Origin: a virus
IMG/VR virus record: IMGVR_UViG_3300005613_000268
Location: 1 to 31,696 of that record
Strand: one strand, 5' to 3'
DNA length: 31,696 nucleotides
Shown: positions 21,632 through 28,818 of the stretch, in pieces
Layout of the letters: each line of letters starts with the position of its first letter
Position numbering within the stretch: position 1 is the stretch's first letter
Made by a program: the position numbers and the translations under genes
The notes under the pieces: model-generated
What the model saw: only the letters and a program-made list of their open reading frames with translations
What the model was told of the DNA's origin: nothing
Database searches by the model: none

Positions 21632-23029
21632 ATGGCATCACTAATTGACCGGCTGAAATTCCTTGTTTCTAAAAACGCACAACAAACATCAGAGCAATAT
21701 AATAGAGCCATTTATAATTGGCTTGGCGAATCGATCGTATGGAATCCGGAGAATGATGATTCATATATCACAGAGGGGTATCGCAAAAACGCCACGATTT
21801 ATTCATTGGTTAATATCATAACCAAGGCAGCGACCACAATCCCATTTCAAGTTTACGAGATACAAAACCAAAACGATTACAAAAGATACAAGGCCATAAC
21901 AAGCGGCACGTTTGACTCTAATGTAATGCACAAGGCCGAGTTATATAAAAACCGATCATTGGTTGAGTTAGATGCAACGCCATTGCATGAGTTACTTAAT
22001 AGACCAAACCCGGCGCAATCTTACGCGAGTTGGCTCACCGAACTCATTGCCTTTGGGAAATTAACCGGCAACCGATACATTTATGGTATTGGGCCGGATA
22101 CCGGAATGAACGCCGGCAAATACACCGAATTATATGTTATGCCATCGCAGATAATGGAAATCGTCAGCGGTGGGATAATGCAACCGGTGCAGAAATACAA
22201 AATCGAATATAACGGCACTTACGAAATAGCGGCTGAAGATATTTGCCACATAAAAGATTTTAACCCTTATTACGATGGTACTGGATCGCATTTATATGGG
22301 CAATCGCCATTGCGTGCGGGCCTTAGAATGCTCACCACAAACAACGAGGCGGTGCAGACCGGAGTAAAGTATTTACAGAATCAAACGGCGCGCGGGATAT
22401 TAATGAGCGAGGAAGGTGATTTGAACGAGGTGCAAGCGCAACAATTAAAAGATAAATTTCGCCAACAACACCAAGGCGCAAACAATGCCGGTGATGTGAT
22501 CATCACGCCCAAGAAACTCAGCTGGGTAAACTTTGGACTCAATGCCTCGGATGTATCCCTTATTGAGCAATACAATGCATCGATAAAGGATTTATGTAAT
22601 ATTTACAATGTGCCGGTGCAATTATTAAACAATACCGATTCATCCACATATAACAATATGAAGGAGGCCAAAAAAGCGTTGTATCAAAACGCGGTAATTC
22701 CCGAATTGGTAAAAGTGCGCGATGAGTTAAACAGATGGTTAGCACCACAATACGGCCCAAATATCTGCATTGAATTTGATTTCTCGATGATACCGGAAAT
22801 GTCAGAGGATACTGACAAAATGGTTGATCAGTTGTCAAAAGCGTGGTGGATTACGCCAAATGAAAAGCGCGAGATGATGTCGTATGGTATTGATGAGGAA
22901 AACGAGCAACTCAACGATTATTTTATTCCGGCAAACTTAATCCCAATGAAGGCCGCAGAAATGGATATGGATGCCGTAGCCAATGCGCCAATAGAGTTGG
23001 ATGTTTCAAAGTTTATGGATAAAGGGTAA
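21632..23029 (+). CDS. Portal protein, HK97 family, 465 residues
   Basis: The dodecameric ring through which DNA enters the head. Family landmarks are visible: NATIYSLVNIITKAATTIPF near the N-terminus, LHELLNRPNPAQSYASWLTE and GNRYIYG, a PLRAGLRMLTTNNEAVQTG stem-like helix, and VPVQLLNNTDSSTYNNMKEA with a final helical region. Length is normal for this family. It lies between terminase and MuF-like genes and is preceded by its own promoter. Confidence 0.93.
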   Translation: MASLIDRLKFLVSKNAQQTSEQYNRAIYNWLGESIVWNPENDDSYITEGYRKNATIYSLVNIITKAATTIPFQVYEIQNQNDYKRYKAITSGTFDSNVMHKAELYKNRSLVELDATPLHELLNRPNPAQSYASWLTELIAFGKLTGNRYIYGIGPDTGMNAGKYTELYVMPSQIMEIVSGGIMQPVQKYKIEYNGTYEIAAEDICHIKDFNPYYDGTGSHLYGQSPLRAGLRMLTTNNEAVQTGVKYLQNQTARGILMSEEGDLNEVQAQQLKDKFRQQHQGANNAGDVIITPKKLSWVNFGLNASDVSLIEQYNASIKDLCNIYNVPVQLLNNTDSSTYNNMKEAKKALYQNAVIPELVKVRDELNRWLAPQYGPNICIEFDFSMIPEMSEDTDKMVDQLSKAWWITPNEKREMMSYGIDEENEQLNDYFIPANLIPMKAAEMDMDAVANAPIELDVSKFMDKG

Positions 23030-23031
23030 TA

Positions 23032-23871
23032 ATGGCGTTCGATAAAGATAAATACCAAAGGGCGTTTGAAGGCCAATTGGATATTGTTGAGCGGCGCAAT
23101 ATTGCCAAAATCAAAAGATATTACCGCGAGAATTACAACAAAGGCATCGAGTCATTTTTAAGCGGCAACCAAACCGATTTTAGTTTTTTATTTCCAGTCA
23201 CCGAATTGCTAAAGATGTACCGCGATTTATATGTCGATATTGGTATGCAGTTTGCCAAGTGGTATCCTAAGAATTACGATCGTCTACTTAAAAAGAATTT
23301 TGATGTTGAGCAATTCCTTGACCAATGGGAGGTGCGATTTGCGGCCTTTGGAGATGCCATTGCTGGTCAAAGGGTTACATTGGTAAGGGGAACGGCATTA
23401 AAGACATTGCAACGCATTACATTGGGATTATTAGAGGATCCGGATTTTATGATGCTTGGCACAAATCAAAAGGCAACGATATTGCGCCGACAATTCAGCA
23501 CATATACACAATACCAAGCCGAGCGATTGGTGCGTACAGAATCAACATTGGCGGCTAACTTTGCAAGCGGTGTATCGGCGCAAACGATATTTGCCGGTGA
23601 ACAATTAATGAAGGAATGGATTGCATCGTTTGATGATAGGACAAGAGATACGCACGCGGAGGCCGGTGCTGGTGAGCCAATAAAAGAAAATGAGGCGTTT
23701 ATGGTTGGGGGTAATATGATGATGTACCCCGGTGATCCAGCCGGAGGCGCGGCAGAGGTAATTAATTGCCGTTGCAGTATTGCGTATTTTCCATTGGCAC
23801 CAGTTGCAGTACAAGGTGATTATACCGATATTGGGTTTGGCATTGGTGGCGGTTCGACCTTTGGCATTTGA
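23032..23871 (+). CDS. Minor head protein with MuF-like domain, 279 residues
   Basis: The N-terminal half is helical. The C-terminal half (about 140-255) has the Mu gpF pattern: YQAERLVRTESTLAANFASG, then WIASFDDRTRDTHAEAGAGE, and the closing INCRCSIAY with two cysteines. MuF-type proteins bind the portal and help head assembly; some carry toxin domains, but no extra C-terminal domain is present here. It starts three bases after the portal stop. Confidence 0.88.
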   Translation: MAFDKDKYQRAFEGQLDIVERRNIAKIKRYYRENYNKGIESFLSGNQTDFSFLFPVTELLKMYRDLYVDIGMQFAKWYPKNYDRLLKKNFDVEQFLDQWEVRFAAFGDAIAGQRVTLVRGTALKTLQRITLGLLEDPDFMMLGTNQKATILRRQFSTYTQYQAERLVRTESTLAANFASGVSAQTIFAGEQLMKEWIASFDDRTRDTHAEAGAGEPIKENEAFMVGGNMMMYPGDPAGGAAEVINCRCSIAYFPLAPVAVQGDYTDIGFGIGGGSTFGI

Positions 23872-23895
23872 TAAAATCAAAAAATCTTATCTTTG
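23868..23895 (+). promoter_or_regulatory. Promoter: TTG, 17-base spacer, TATCTTTG
   Basis: TTG at 23868-23870 and TATCTTTG at 23888-23895 are at near-ideal spacing for the Bacteroidota consensus. The element lies 13 bases before the protease ATG, so the leader is very short. Confidence 0.65.
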
Positions 23896-23908
23896 AAAAA
23901 AATATATT

Positions 23909-24598
23909 ATGAGTACAATTTTATATAAAGCATCGCCAGTTGGTGAGTTATTGGATGCCGATGAGGCCGCCGGTATTGTTAAAGGGTACGGATCGTATTT
24001 TGGCAATAAGGATTCCGATATGGATGTTATTACCAAAGGCGCATATACAAAAACCATTAAAGAGAATGGCGAGCGCGTGAAGTATTTATATCAGCATGAT
24101 ATGATGCAACCCATTGGCAAAATGCGCGAGTTATATGAAGATGACAAAGGATTGGTATTTGTGGCAGAGATTGCCAAAACGCAATTGGGCCGCGATGTTG
24201 TGGAGTTAATGAAGTCAGGAGTAATTACCGAGAATAGTGTCGGGATTATGCCAATACAAAAACAAAACAAAAGCGATTACCGAGAAATCACCGAAGTAAA
24301 ATTGTATGAGATTAGCGCCGTAACATTAGCGGCCAATGATCAAGCCAAAATTTTAGATGTTAAGGGAAATATTGACTTGGATAAATTAACCAAGCGTTAC
24401 GATAATCTTGCGAAATTAATCCGCAAGGGTAGTATTTCTGATGATATGGGTTACGCCATTGAGGCAGAGATATTGAAACTAAAATCATTATTTGTGGAGT
24501 TCACAAAGCCATCCGATGAGGATACTTTGCCGAATGTCGAGGCAAAAAATAATGATGCCGAAATTTTAAATTATTTGTTTAATTCCATAAAAAAATAA
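23909..24598 (+). CDS. Prohead protease, HK97/U35 family, 229 residues
   Basis: A serine protease that matures the capsid. The pattern is GYGSYFGNKDSDMDVITKGA, then KYLYQHD (H63), ITENSVGIMP (S110) and LYEISAVTLAAN (E134), which give the likely catalytic residues. A charged C-terminal tail of about 70 residues follows. It has its own promoter and lies three bases before the capsid gene, the usual order. Confidence 0.93.
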   Translation: MSTILYKASPVGELLDADEAAGIVKGYGSYFGNKDSDMDVITKGAYTKTIKENGERVKYLYQHDMMQPIGKMRELYEDDKGLVFVAEIAKTQLGRDVVELMKSGVITENSVGIMPIQKQNKSDYREITEVKLYEISAVTLAANDQAKILDVKGNIDLDKLTKRYDNLAKLIRKGSISDDMGYAIEAEILKLKSLFVEFTKPSDEDTLPNVEAKNNDAEILNYLFNSIKK

Positions 24599-24601
24599 GA
24601 A

Positions 24602-25789
24602 ATGGAAGAAAATGTGAAAAATCAATTAGATGCCATTAGCGGTGCTATTGATTCAAAAATCGAAAAGAGCAACGCACAAGCCGTTGAACTTGCCTCACAA
24701 AAATCAGCCGAATTGGTAAAGGAGCAAGTTGGTGATGTTGTTGCCAAATTTAATGAGCGTATGGATGCAATGGAAGTTGCAAACAAAAAGCAAATGAACG
24801 CCGGTAAAAAAATGACATTCAAAAGCGCATTGCAAGAAGCCATCGAAGGTGGAGCAATCGAAGGGATGTTGAAAGGAAATAGCCGTAGCGCATCATTGGT
24901 TGTTAAAGCCGATATGACTACTGGCGCAGATTTCACCGGAGAAGTTATCCCAGCCGATCGCGTACCCGGTTACAAATATGACCCAACGCGCCCGGTACAC
25001 GTTCGTCAATTGATTCCTCAAGGATCAACTGCATCTGACGTTGTTCGTTTTGTAAAAGAGAGCGGATATTCAAATGGTGCTGCTGCAACTGCTGAAGGGG
25101 TAACTCTTACTCAGTCGGATTTTGATATGACTGCAAGCGATGCTAACGTTCGCAAAATTGGTACTTATTTCCGTATCTCTGAAGAGATGTTGGCCGATAC
25201 GCCACAACTTACATCATATCTTTCTGCGCGTGCGCCAGAGAAATTATTGGAGGTTGAGGATACTCAAATCATCTCAGGAAGTGGAACCGGTGCAAACCTA
25301 AGTGGTATTACAACTGATGCCGCCGCGTTTGATTTGACTGGTGAGTTTGCTGATGCCGTTGATTCTGCAAATGAGTTTGATGTACTTATTGCTGCGCTTA
25401 ACCAATTGGCAATCGCTAATTATTCAGCCGATACGATTATGCTTCACCCAACAGATTTTCACAAAATCTTGTTATTGAAGGATAGCACCGCCGAGTATAT
25501 CAAAAAAGATGTTTATCAAGGATTGCAACCGCAATTTAATGGTGTGCGCGTGGTATTAAATACTGCGATTACATCAGGTACTTTCTTGGTAGGTAACTTT
25601 GCACAAGGTACTCAACTTTGGGTTCGTGACAACGTTAATGTCGAATTCTTTAGAGAAGATGGCACTAACGTACGCGATGGGTTCGTAACTGTCCGCGTTT
25701 CTGAGCGTGTGGCTCTTACCAACTACTTGCCTAATGCTTTTGTATATGGGACATTCTCAACTGCAATTGCATCGCTTGAAACTCCATAA
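24602..25789 (+). CDS. Major capsid protein, HK97 fold, 395 residues
   Basis: The N-terminal 75 or so residues are a charged helical scaffold-like (delta) domain (AISGAIDSKIEKSNAQAVEL, VGDVVAKFNERMDAMEVANK) expected to be removed by the protease. The mature part follows from about residue 95 to 110 (ADFTGEVIPADRVPG) with RISEEMLADTPQL, IISGSGTGANLSGI and a closing FVTVRVSERVALTNYLPNAF. The length suits the family. From about 25000 the gene shifts to CTT, ACT and GGT codons, unlike its neighbours, as expected for a highly expressed protein. A strong terminator follows. Confidence 0.95.
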   Translation: MEENVKNQLDAISGAIDSKIEKSNAQAVELASQKSAELVKEQVGDVVAKFNERMDAMEVANKKQMNAGKKMTFKSALQEAIEGGAIEGMLKGNSRSASLVVKADMTTGADFTGEVIPADRVPGYKYDPTRPVHVRQLIPQGSTASDVVRFVKESGYSNGAAATAEGVTLTQSDFDMTASDANVRKIGTYFRISEEMLADTPQLTSYLSARAPEKLLEVEDTQIISGSGTGANLSGITTDAAAFDLTGEFADAVDSANEFDVLIAALNQLAIANYSADTIMLHPTDFHKILLLKDSTAEYIKKDVYQGLQPQFNGVRVVLNTAITSGTFLVGNFAQGTQLWVRDNVNVEFFREDGTNVRDGFVTVRVSERVALTNYLPNAFVYGTFSTAIASLETP

Positions 25790-25807
25790 TCATTGGCATA
25801 GTGAATT

Positions 25808-25836
25808 AAAGAGAGGCCTCCGGGCCTCTTTTTTTT
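25808..25836 (+). terminator. Strong intrinsic terminator after the capsid gene
   Basis: AGAGGCC (25812-25818) pairs with GGCCTCT (25823-25829) around a four-base loop TCCG, with A-T pairs extending the base, followed by eight or more T. Confidence 0.85.
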
Positions 25837-25876
25837 GCGCCAAGAAAAAATAAATTAAATTTTTTTTTGTTTTTAT

Positions 25877-25908
25877 TTGGTGGAATTAAAAAAATTCTTT
25901 TATATTTG
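25877..25908 (+). promoter_or_regulatory. Promoter: TTG, 21-base spacer, TATATTTG
   Basis: TTG at 25877-25879 and TATATTTG at 25901-25908 fit the Bacteroidota layout. The start of transcription would fall near 25915, so the gene must start at the ATG at 25951 and not at the upstream in-frame start at 25867. Confidence 0.65.
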
Positions 25909-25950
25909 TATCAAACAAACAAGGAAACTAACTTTTTAATTTTAGAAATT

Positions 25951-26199
25951 ATGAACTATCAAAGATTTAACCGCCACGCAATTTTTACATCAGAAGATCG
26001 TACGCTTGTATTTAACGCCATTAATGAGGTAGAGGATAGAAACGATCGCGAAACTGCAAATATGCTTTTTGGCCTTTTCGATGGCTATTTATACGCAGAT
26101 CTTTACAAGGCATTAGATAGTCAATTGCGAATCAAAACGCTAAAGCAAATGACTGATTTGATTTGGAAAATTGAAGATCACATTTTATTTAAAAAATAA
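25951..26199 (+). CDS. Hypothetical helical protein, 82 residues
   Basis: A soluble helical protein (FTSEDRTLVFNAINEVEDRN, then FGLFDGYLYADLYKALDSQL) with no cysteines or membrane segment. It stands alone between a strong promoter and a GC-rich hairpin, directly after the capsid gene. Independent regulation suggests an accessory (moron-like) role, but no function can be read from the sequence. Confidence 0.7.
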   Translation: MNYQRFNRHAIFTSEDRTLVFNAINEVEDRNDRETANMLFGLFDGYLYADLYKALDSQLRIKTLKQMTDLIWKIEDHILFKK

Positions 26200-26207
26200 T
26201 TAAACAA

Positions 26208-26228
26208 GGGCCGCCTCGCGCGGCCTTT
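26208..26228 (+). terminator. GC-rich hairpin, weak terminator
   Basis: GGCCGC (26209-26214) pairs with GCGGCC (26220-26225), followed by only three T. It is probably a partial terminator or attenuator between the gene at 25951 and the small genes after it. Confidence 0.5.
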
Positions 26229-26239
26229 ACCTTTTACCT

Positions 26240-26389
26240 ATGGCACAAGACAAGAAAAAACAAGAGGCAGTAAAGCAATTGGAAAAGTTGCTTTATTATT
26301 TCCCTTATATGAGTGAGAATATTTTATTAAGGGATCAAATCATCGAAATATATAATTTATTAAGCGACCAAGATTATGCAAAAGACTAG
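26240..26389 (+). CDS. Hypothetical protein, 49 residues
   Basis: A charged N-terminus (MAQDKKKQEAVKQ) leads into amphipathic helices (LEKLLYYFPYMSEN, RDQIIEIYNLLSD). The next small gene starts 14 bases before its stop. Codon use and overlap support a real gene; function unknown. Confidence 0.55.
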   Translation: MAQDKKKQEAVKQLEKLLYYFPYMSENILLRDQIIEIYNLLSDQDYAKD

Positions 26390-26519
26390 CACCGGATTGT
26401 ATATCATACGCAAGGGCAAGCGCGTTAATGTGTACACAGAAAAAGAGTTAAAAGAATTGTTTAAACCAACATTGCGCAACCGCATCGAGAGATGGTTTGA
26501 CCGCAATATAAATTTGTAA
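26376..26519 (+). CDS. Basic hypothetical protein, 47 residues
   Basis: A short beta-like start (GLYIIRKGKRVNVYTEKEL) is followed by a basic helix (FKPTLRNRIERWFDRNINL). The positive charge would suit nucleic-acid binding. It overlaps the preceding gene by 14 bases and ends 3 bases before the next start. No family recognised. Confidence 0.55.
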   Translation: MQKTSTGLYIIRKGKRVNVYTEKELKELFKPTLRNRIERWFDRNINL

Positions 26520-26522
26520 ATT

Positions 26523-26648
26523 ATGTCAGCAGATTTAGACTTTTTGAATCCGTATAATATGCCGGATCACAATTGCCCAGAGTGTGGGCGGCCCCAACAT
26601 TACGATGGGTATTGTTCGAGTAATTGCGCCAATGCATCAGATGAATAG
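26523..26648 (+). CDS. Small zinc-ribbon protein, 41 residues
   Basis: Four cysteines (C18, C21, C31, C35) in CPECGRP and YCSSNC form a likely zinc-binding knuckle. The rest is a short acidic lead and tail. It may be an adaptor that contacts nucleic acid or protein. It overlaps the next gene by 8 bases. Confidence 0.6.
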   Translation: MSADLDFLNPYNMPDHNCPECGRPQHYDGYCSSNCANASDE

Positions 26649-26784
26649 AAAAGAGATAATAAAATTAGTACTGCAAATGTCATTTTTGATTATGGCATTG
26701 CGCCAATACTTATTGCTTGGCGATTGGTTTGGTTGTTTGTTTTTAAGTTTGATTTTACTATCTTTGGTAATATCAGAAAATTGA
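26641..26784 (+). CDS. Small membrane protein, 47 residues
   Basis: MNRKEIIKL is followed by a hydrophobic helix (VLQMSFLIMALRQYLLLG) and a second (WFGCLFLSLILLSLVIS), giving one or two membrane spans. I chose the ATG at 26641, which overlaps the zinc-ribbon gene; an in-frame ATG at 26632 is also possible. It resembles a small holin in form, but it lies outside the lysis region, so function is open. Confidence 0.5.
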   Translation: MNRKEIIKLVLQMSFLIMALRQYLLLGDWFGCLFLSLILLSLVISEN

Positions 26785-26813
26785 TTGGTTAGTTATTTGT
26801 TTTTCAGAGGAGA

Positions 26814-26844
26814 ATGGGTCAGCGCAAGCGGCCCATTTTTTTTT
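26814..26844 (+). terminator. Intrinsic terminator before the endonuclease gene
   Basis: ATGGGTC (26814-26820) pairs with GGCCCAT (26830-26836), including one G-U pair, followed by a run of nine T. Confidence 0.75.
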
Positions 26845-26848
26845 GCAT

Positions 26849-26856
26849 TATCTTTA
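26849..26856 (+). promoter_or_regulatory. -7-like element TATCTTTA
   Basis: TATCTTTA directly follows the terminator T run and lies four bases before the ATG at 26861, so the transcript would be nearly leaderless. The same octamer precedes the gene at 27311. Confidence 0.4.
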
Positions 26857-26860
26857 TCGT

Positions 26861-27232
26861 ATGGACATCAACATTGTTGGTTGCACCGCTGAATATAGAT
26901 TTGCAGTAATGGCAATGGAGAACGGATTGCGCGTATCAATGCCGCTGGTTGATTCATCGCCTTATGATGCCATTGTAGAAACGCCCAATGGATTGCGTAA
27001 GATTCAAATAAAATCCACAAAGCAAAAGATTATCCGAAATGCCGTTTCGCTTACCATAAAGCGCACCGGTGATCCTTATTCCAAACACGATGTGGATTAT
27101 TTCGCCGTTTGGGTTGATGCCTTTAAAGGCTTTTATATTATCCCAAATAATGGCACGCAACGCAAATTTAGTTTCAACATTAATGGAAAAAAATATTCAG
27201 AAAATTTCAATAACTTTGGGGTTCTTGTTTAA
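26861..27232 (+). CDS. PD-(D/E)XK endonuclease, group I intron-type (homing-like), 123 residues
   Basis: The pattern VGCTAEYRFAVMAMENGLRV (E11), SPYDAIVE (D36) and RKIQIKST (Q49, K51) is that of the PDDEXK_5 family, typified by the group I intron endonuclease I-Ssp6803I; related proteins resolve branched DNA. It is a free-standing gene bounded by its own terminator, its own -7 element and a following terminator, and it interrupts the normal run from capsid to head-tail connectors. That fits a free-standing homing endonuclease, or a moron. No intron was seen in the neighbours. The start at 26861 is preferred over one 18 bases upstream, which lies on the T run side of the -7 element. Confidence 0.65.
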   Translation: MDINIVGCTAEYRFAVMAMENGLRVSMPLVDSSPYDAIVETPNGLRKIQIKSTKQKIIRNAVSLTIKRTGDPYSKHDVDYFAVWVDAFKGFYIIPNNGTQRKFSFNINGKKYSENFNNFGVLV

Positions 27233-27254
27233 TTCTTTGTTTTCATTGTCTTGG

Positions 27255-27289
27255 AAAGCGCTGCAAATTTATTGTGGCGCTTTTTTTTT
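27255..27289 (+). terminator. Intrinsic terminator after the endonuclease gene
   Basis: AAAGCGC (27255-27261) pairs with GCGCTTT (27277-27283); the stem extends inward through TGCAA/TTGTG with G-U pairs, leaving a loop of about five bases. Nine T follow. Confidence 0.75.
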
Positions 27290-27296
27290 ATCTTTA
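27289..27296 (+). promoter_or_regulatory. -7-like element TATCTTTA for the connector operon
   Basis: TATCTTTACAAAAAATA lies 14 bases before the ATG at 27311 and closely resembles the element at 5530 (TATTTTTACAAAAAATA). Confidence 0.45.
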
Positions 27297-27310
27297 CAAA
27301 AAATAAAATT

Positions 27311-27547
27311 ATGGCTTTGATATGTTTAACGGAATTAATTTATAAGGGCAAGAAGTACCGCGAGGGTGATGCCATTAAAGTTGATCCGGCAAAAGTTTCC
27401 GTATTTATCGCAAAGGGTTGGGCCGCTGATGAGGTTGCCGCAGTTAAGGAGATAAAGGTTGATGCCAAGGAGGTAAAAGTAAAGCGCGAAACAAAAGAGT
27501 TTAAGGTCGAAATTAATACCAAAGACGATGAGGCAGATCAAGATTAA
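27311..27547 (+). CDS. Small head-region protein, 78 residues
   Basis: The N-terminal part (LIYKGKKYREGDAIKVDPAK) resembles a small beta domain with a conserved GKKYxxGD turn. The C-terminal half is a highly charged Lys/Glu/Val region (KEIKVDAKEVKVKRETKEFK) and ends acidic. It precedes the gp6-like connector gene, overlapping it by 20 bases, where phages often encode a small head or decoration protein. I used the ATG at 27311, after the -7 element; the longer frame upstream would run through the terminator. Confidence 0.65.
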   Translation: MALICLTELIYKGKKYREGDAIKVDPAKVSVFIAKGWAADEVAAVKEIKVDAKEVKVKRETKEFKVEINTKDDEADQD

Positions 27548-28040
27548 TTCGACGTTAGGCAATGAGATATTGTCCGTTCAAGAAGTTAAGGATTATGTGC
27601 GTATTGATACAAGTGCAGATGATGCGCTTTTATTAGGCATGATATCACAAGCGCGCATCTGGTGTGAGAATTATATCTCACGCGACATCGTAAGCAAAAA
27701 CCGCACATATTACATTGACATAACGCCAAGCGGATTGTTTGATTTGCCATTTGGGCCAATTACAAGCATTGAGGAGGTTACCATTGAAGGAACGGCAACA
27801 ACGGCATACGAGATATTAGGACTGGATAACGAAACAATTGAACTCGATCAAGGGAGTGCCGAGCGCGTTAAGATTACATATATCACCGCAGGCTTAAATG
27901 ACTCATTATTAAAGCAAGCGATGTTGCAACTTATTTCGACGTATTACGACAATAGAGCCGAGTTTGTGGAGGGAAGCGTAAGCGAAGTACCAACCAATGT
28001 GCGCGTGATATTATCATCATATAAAACGATGTTTATTTAA
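27528..28040 (+). CDS. Head-tail connector, HK97 gp6-like, 170 residues
   Basis: A connector (adaptor) ring protein that binds below the portal. The family pattern is LSVQEVKDYVRIDTSADDAL, LLGMISQARIWCENYISRDI and a C-terminal helix AMLQLISTYYDNRAEF. Length and position, first of the connector series, agree. The stop overlaps the next start as TAATG. Confidence 0.85.
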   Translation: MRQIKINSTLGNEILSVQEVKDYVRIDTSADDALLLGMISQARIWCENYISRDIVSKNRTYYIDITPSGLFDLPFGPITSIEEVTIEGTATTAYEILGLDNETIELDQGSAERVKITYITAGLNDSLLKQAMLQLISTYYDNRAEFVEGSVSEVPTNVRVILSSYKTMFI

Positions 28041-28366
28041 TGAATGCCGGCAGATTAAATACACGCATCAGCGTAAACCGATACACAAAGGTTGCCGATG
28101 ATTTTGGTGGATACAATAGCACCGAGGCGGTACTCAAGAACGTATGGTGCCATTTAAAAGAAATTAAAGGCGATGTAAGCGCGGAAAACGGAATGACCCA
28201 GCGAAGGGTCACCGCCGAGTTAATATTGCGTAAGAAGGCCGCAGATGAAATATTGATTGGCGATACGATAGCCATTGAGGGTCAAAGCGGTCAATTTAAA
28301 ATCAATGACAAATACGAATCGCAATTGGATTTTTACACAACAATAACCGCGACAAAAATATCATAA
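28040..28366 (+). CDS. Head closure / head-tail adaptor protein (SPP1 gp16-like), 108 residues
   Basis: A small beta-barrel stopper protein by pattern: MNAGRLNTRISVNRY, then FGGYNSTEAVLKNVWCHLKE, RVTAELILR and GDTIAIEGQSGQFKINDKYE. Normal length for the family. It is joined to both neighbours by one-base TAATG overlaps, so the connector proteins are probably made in fixed ratio. Confidence 0.85.
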   Translation: MNAGRLNTRISVNRYTKVADDFGGYNSTEAVLKNVWCHLKEIKGDVSAENGMTQRRVTAELILRKKAADEILIGDTIAIEGQSGQFKINDKYESQLDFYTTITATKIS

Positions 28367-28818
28367 TGGCCGGAGTCAATGCATCGATGAAGATTAACCA
28401 AAGGGATTTAGCCAAACTCAATAAAAAGTTGGCATATCTCAAGGGTTATGATCGTAAGGAGTTGAGCAAAGAGTTGGCATTTACGGCGGCCCATATTGTC
28501 AGAACGGCAAAAAAAAGCGTGGTAGTTGATACCGGTAATTTACGCCAGAGCATCAATTATGAGGCCAATGGCAAAACAATATCAGTTTATGCCTCGGCAA
28601 AGTATGCGCCCTATGTTGAATTTGGGACTGGTGGATTGGTAGAGTTTACAGATATGAGCCAATTAGGCATCCCGGAATCATACGCGGCCCAATTTAAAGG
28701 GGAAGGCAAACGCGAGGTGAATTTACCAGCGCGGCCGTTTTTCTTTTCATCGGTACGCATTGAATACAAAAAACTATTGGAACGCATAGGTAAAAAAATA
28801 AACAGAAATTTAAAATAA
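28366..28818 (+). CDS. HK97 gp10-like tail completion protein, 150 residues
   Basis: The family pattern is ELAFTAAHIVRTAKKSVVVD, TGNLRQSINYEANG, SVYASAKYAPYVEFGTGG and PARPFFFSS with a C-terminal helix. Proteins of this family act at the head-tail joint. It lies between the head closure gene and the tail terminator candidate, joined to both by TAATG overlaps. Confidence 0.88.
   Translation: MAGVNASMKINQRDLAKLNKKLAYLKGYDRKELSKELAFTAAHIVRTAKKSVVVDTGNLRQSINYEANGKTISVYASAKYAPYVEFGTGGLVEFTDMSQLGIPESYAAQFKGEGKREVNLPARPFFFSSVRIEYKKLLERIGKKINRNLK

Noticed and set aside
25867-26199. Longer 110-residue form of the protein at 25951
   Set aside because: The upstream part includes the promoter TTG and TATATTTG; a transcript from it cannot contain this start.
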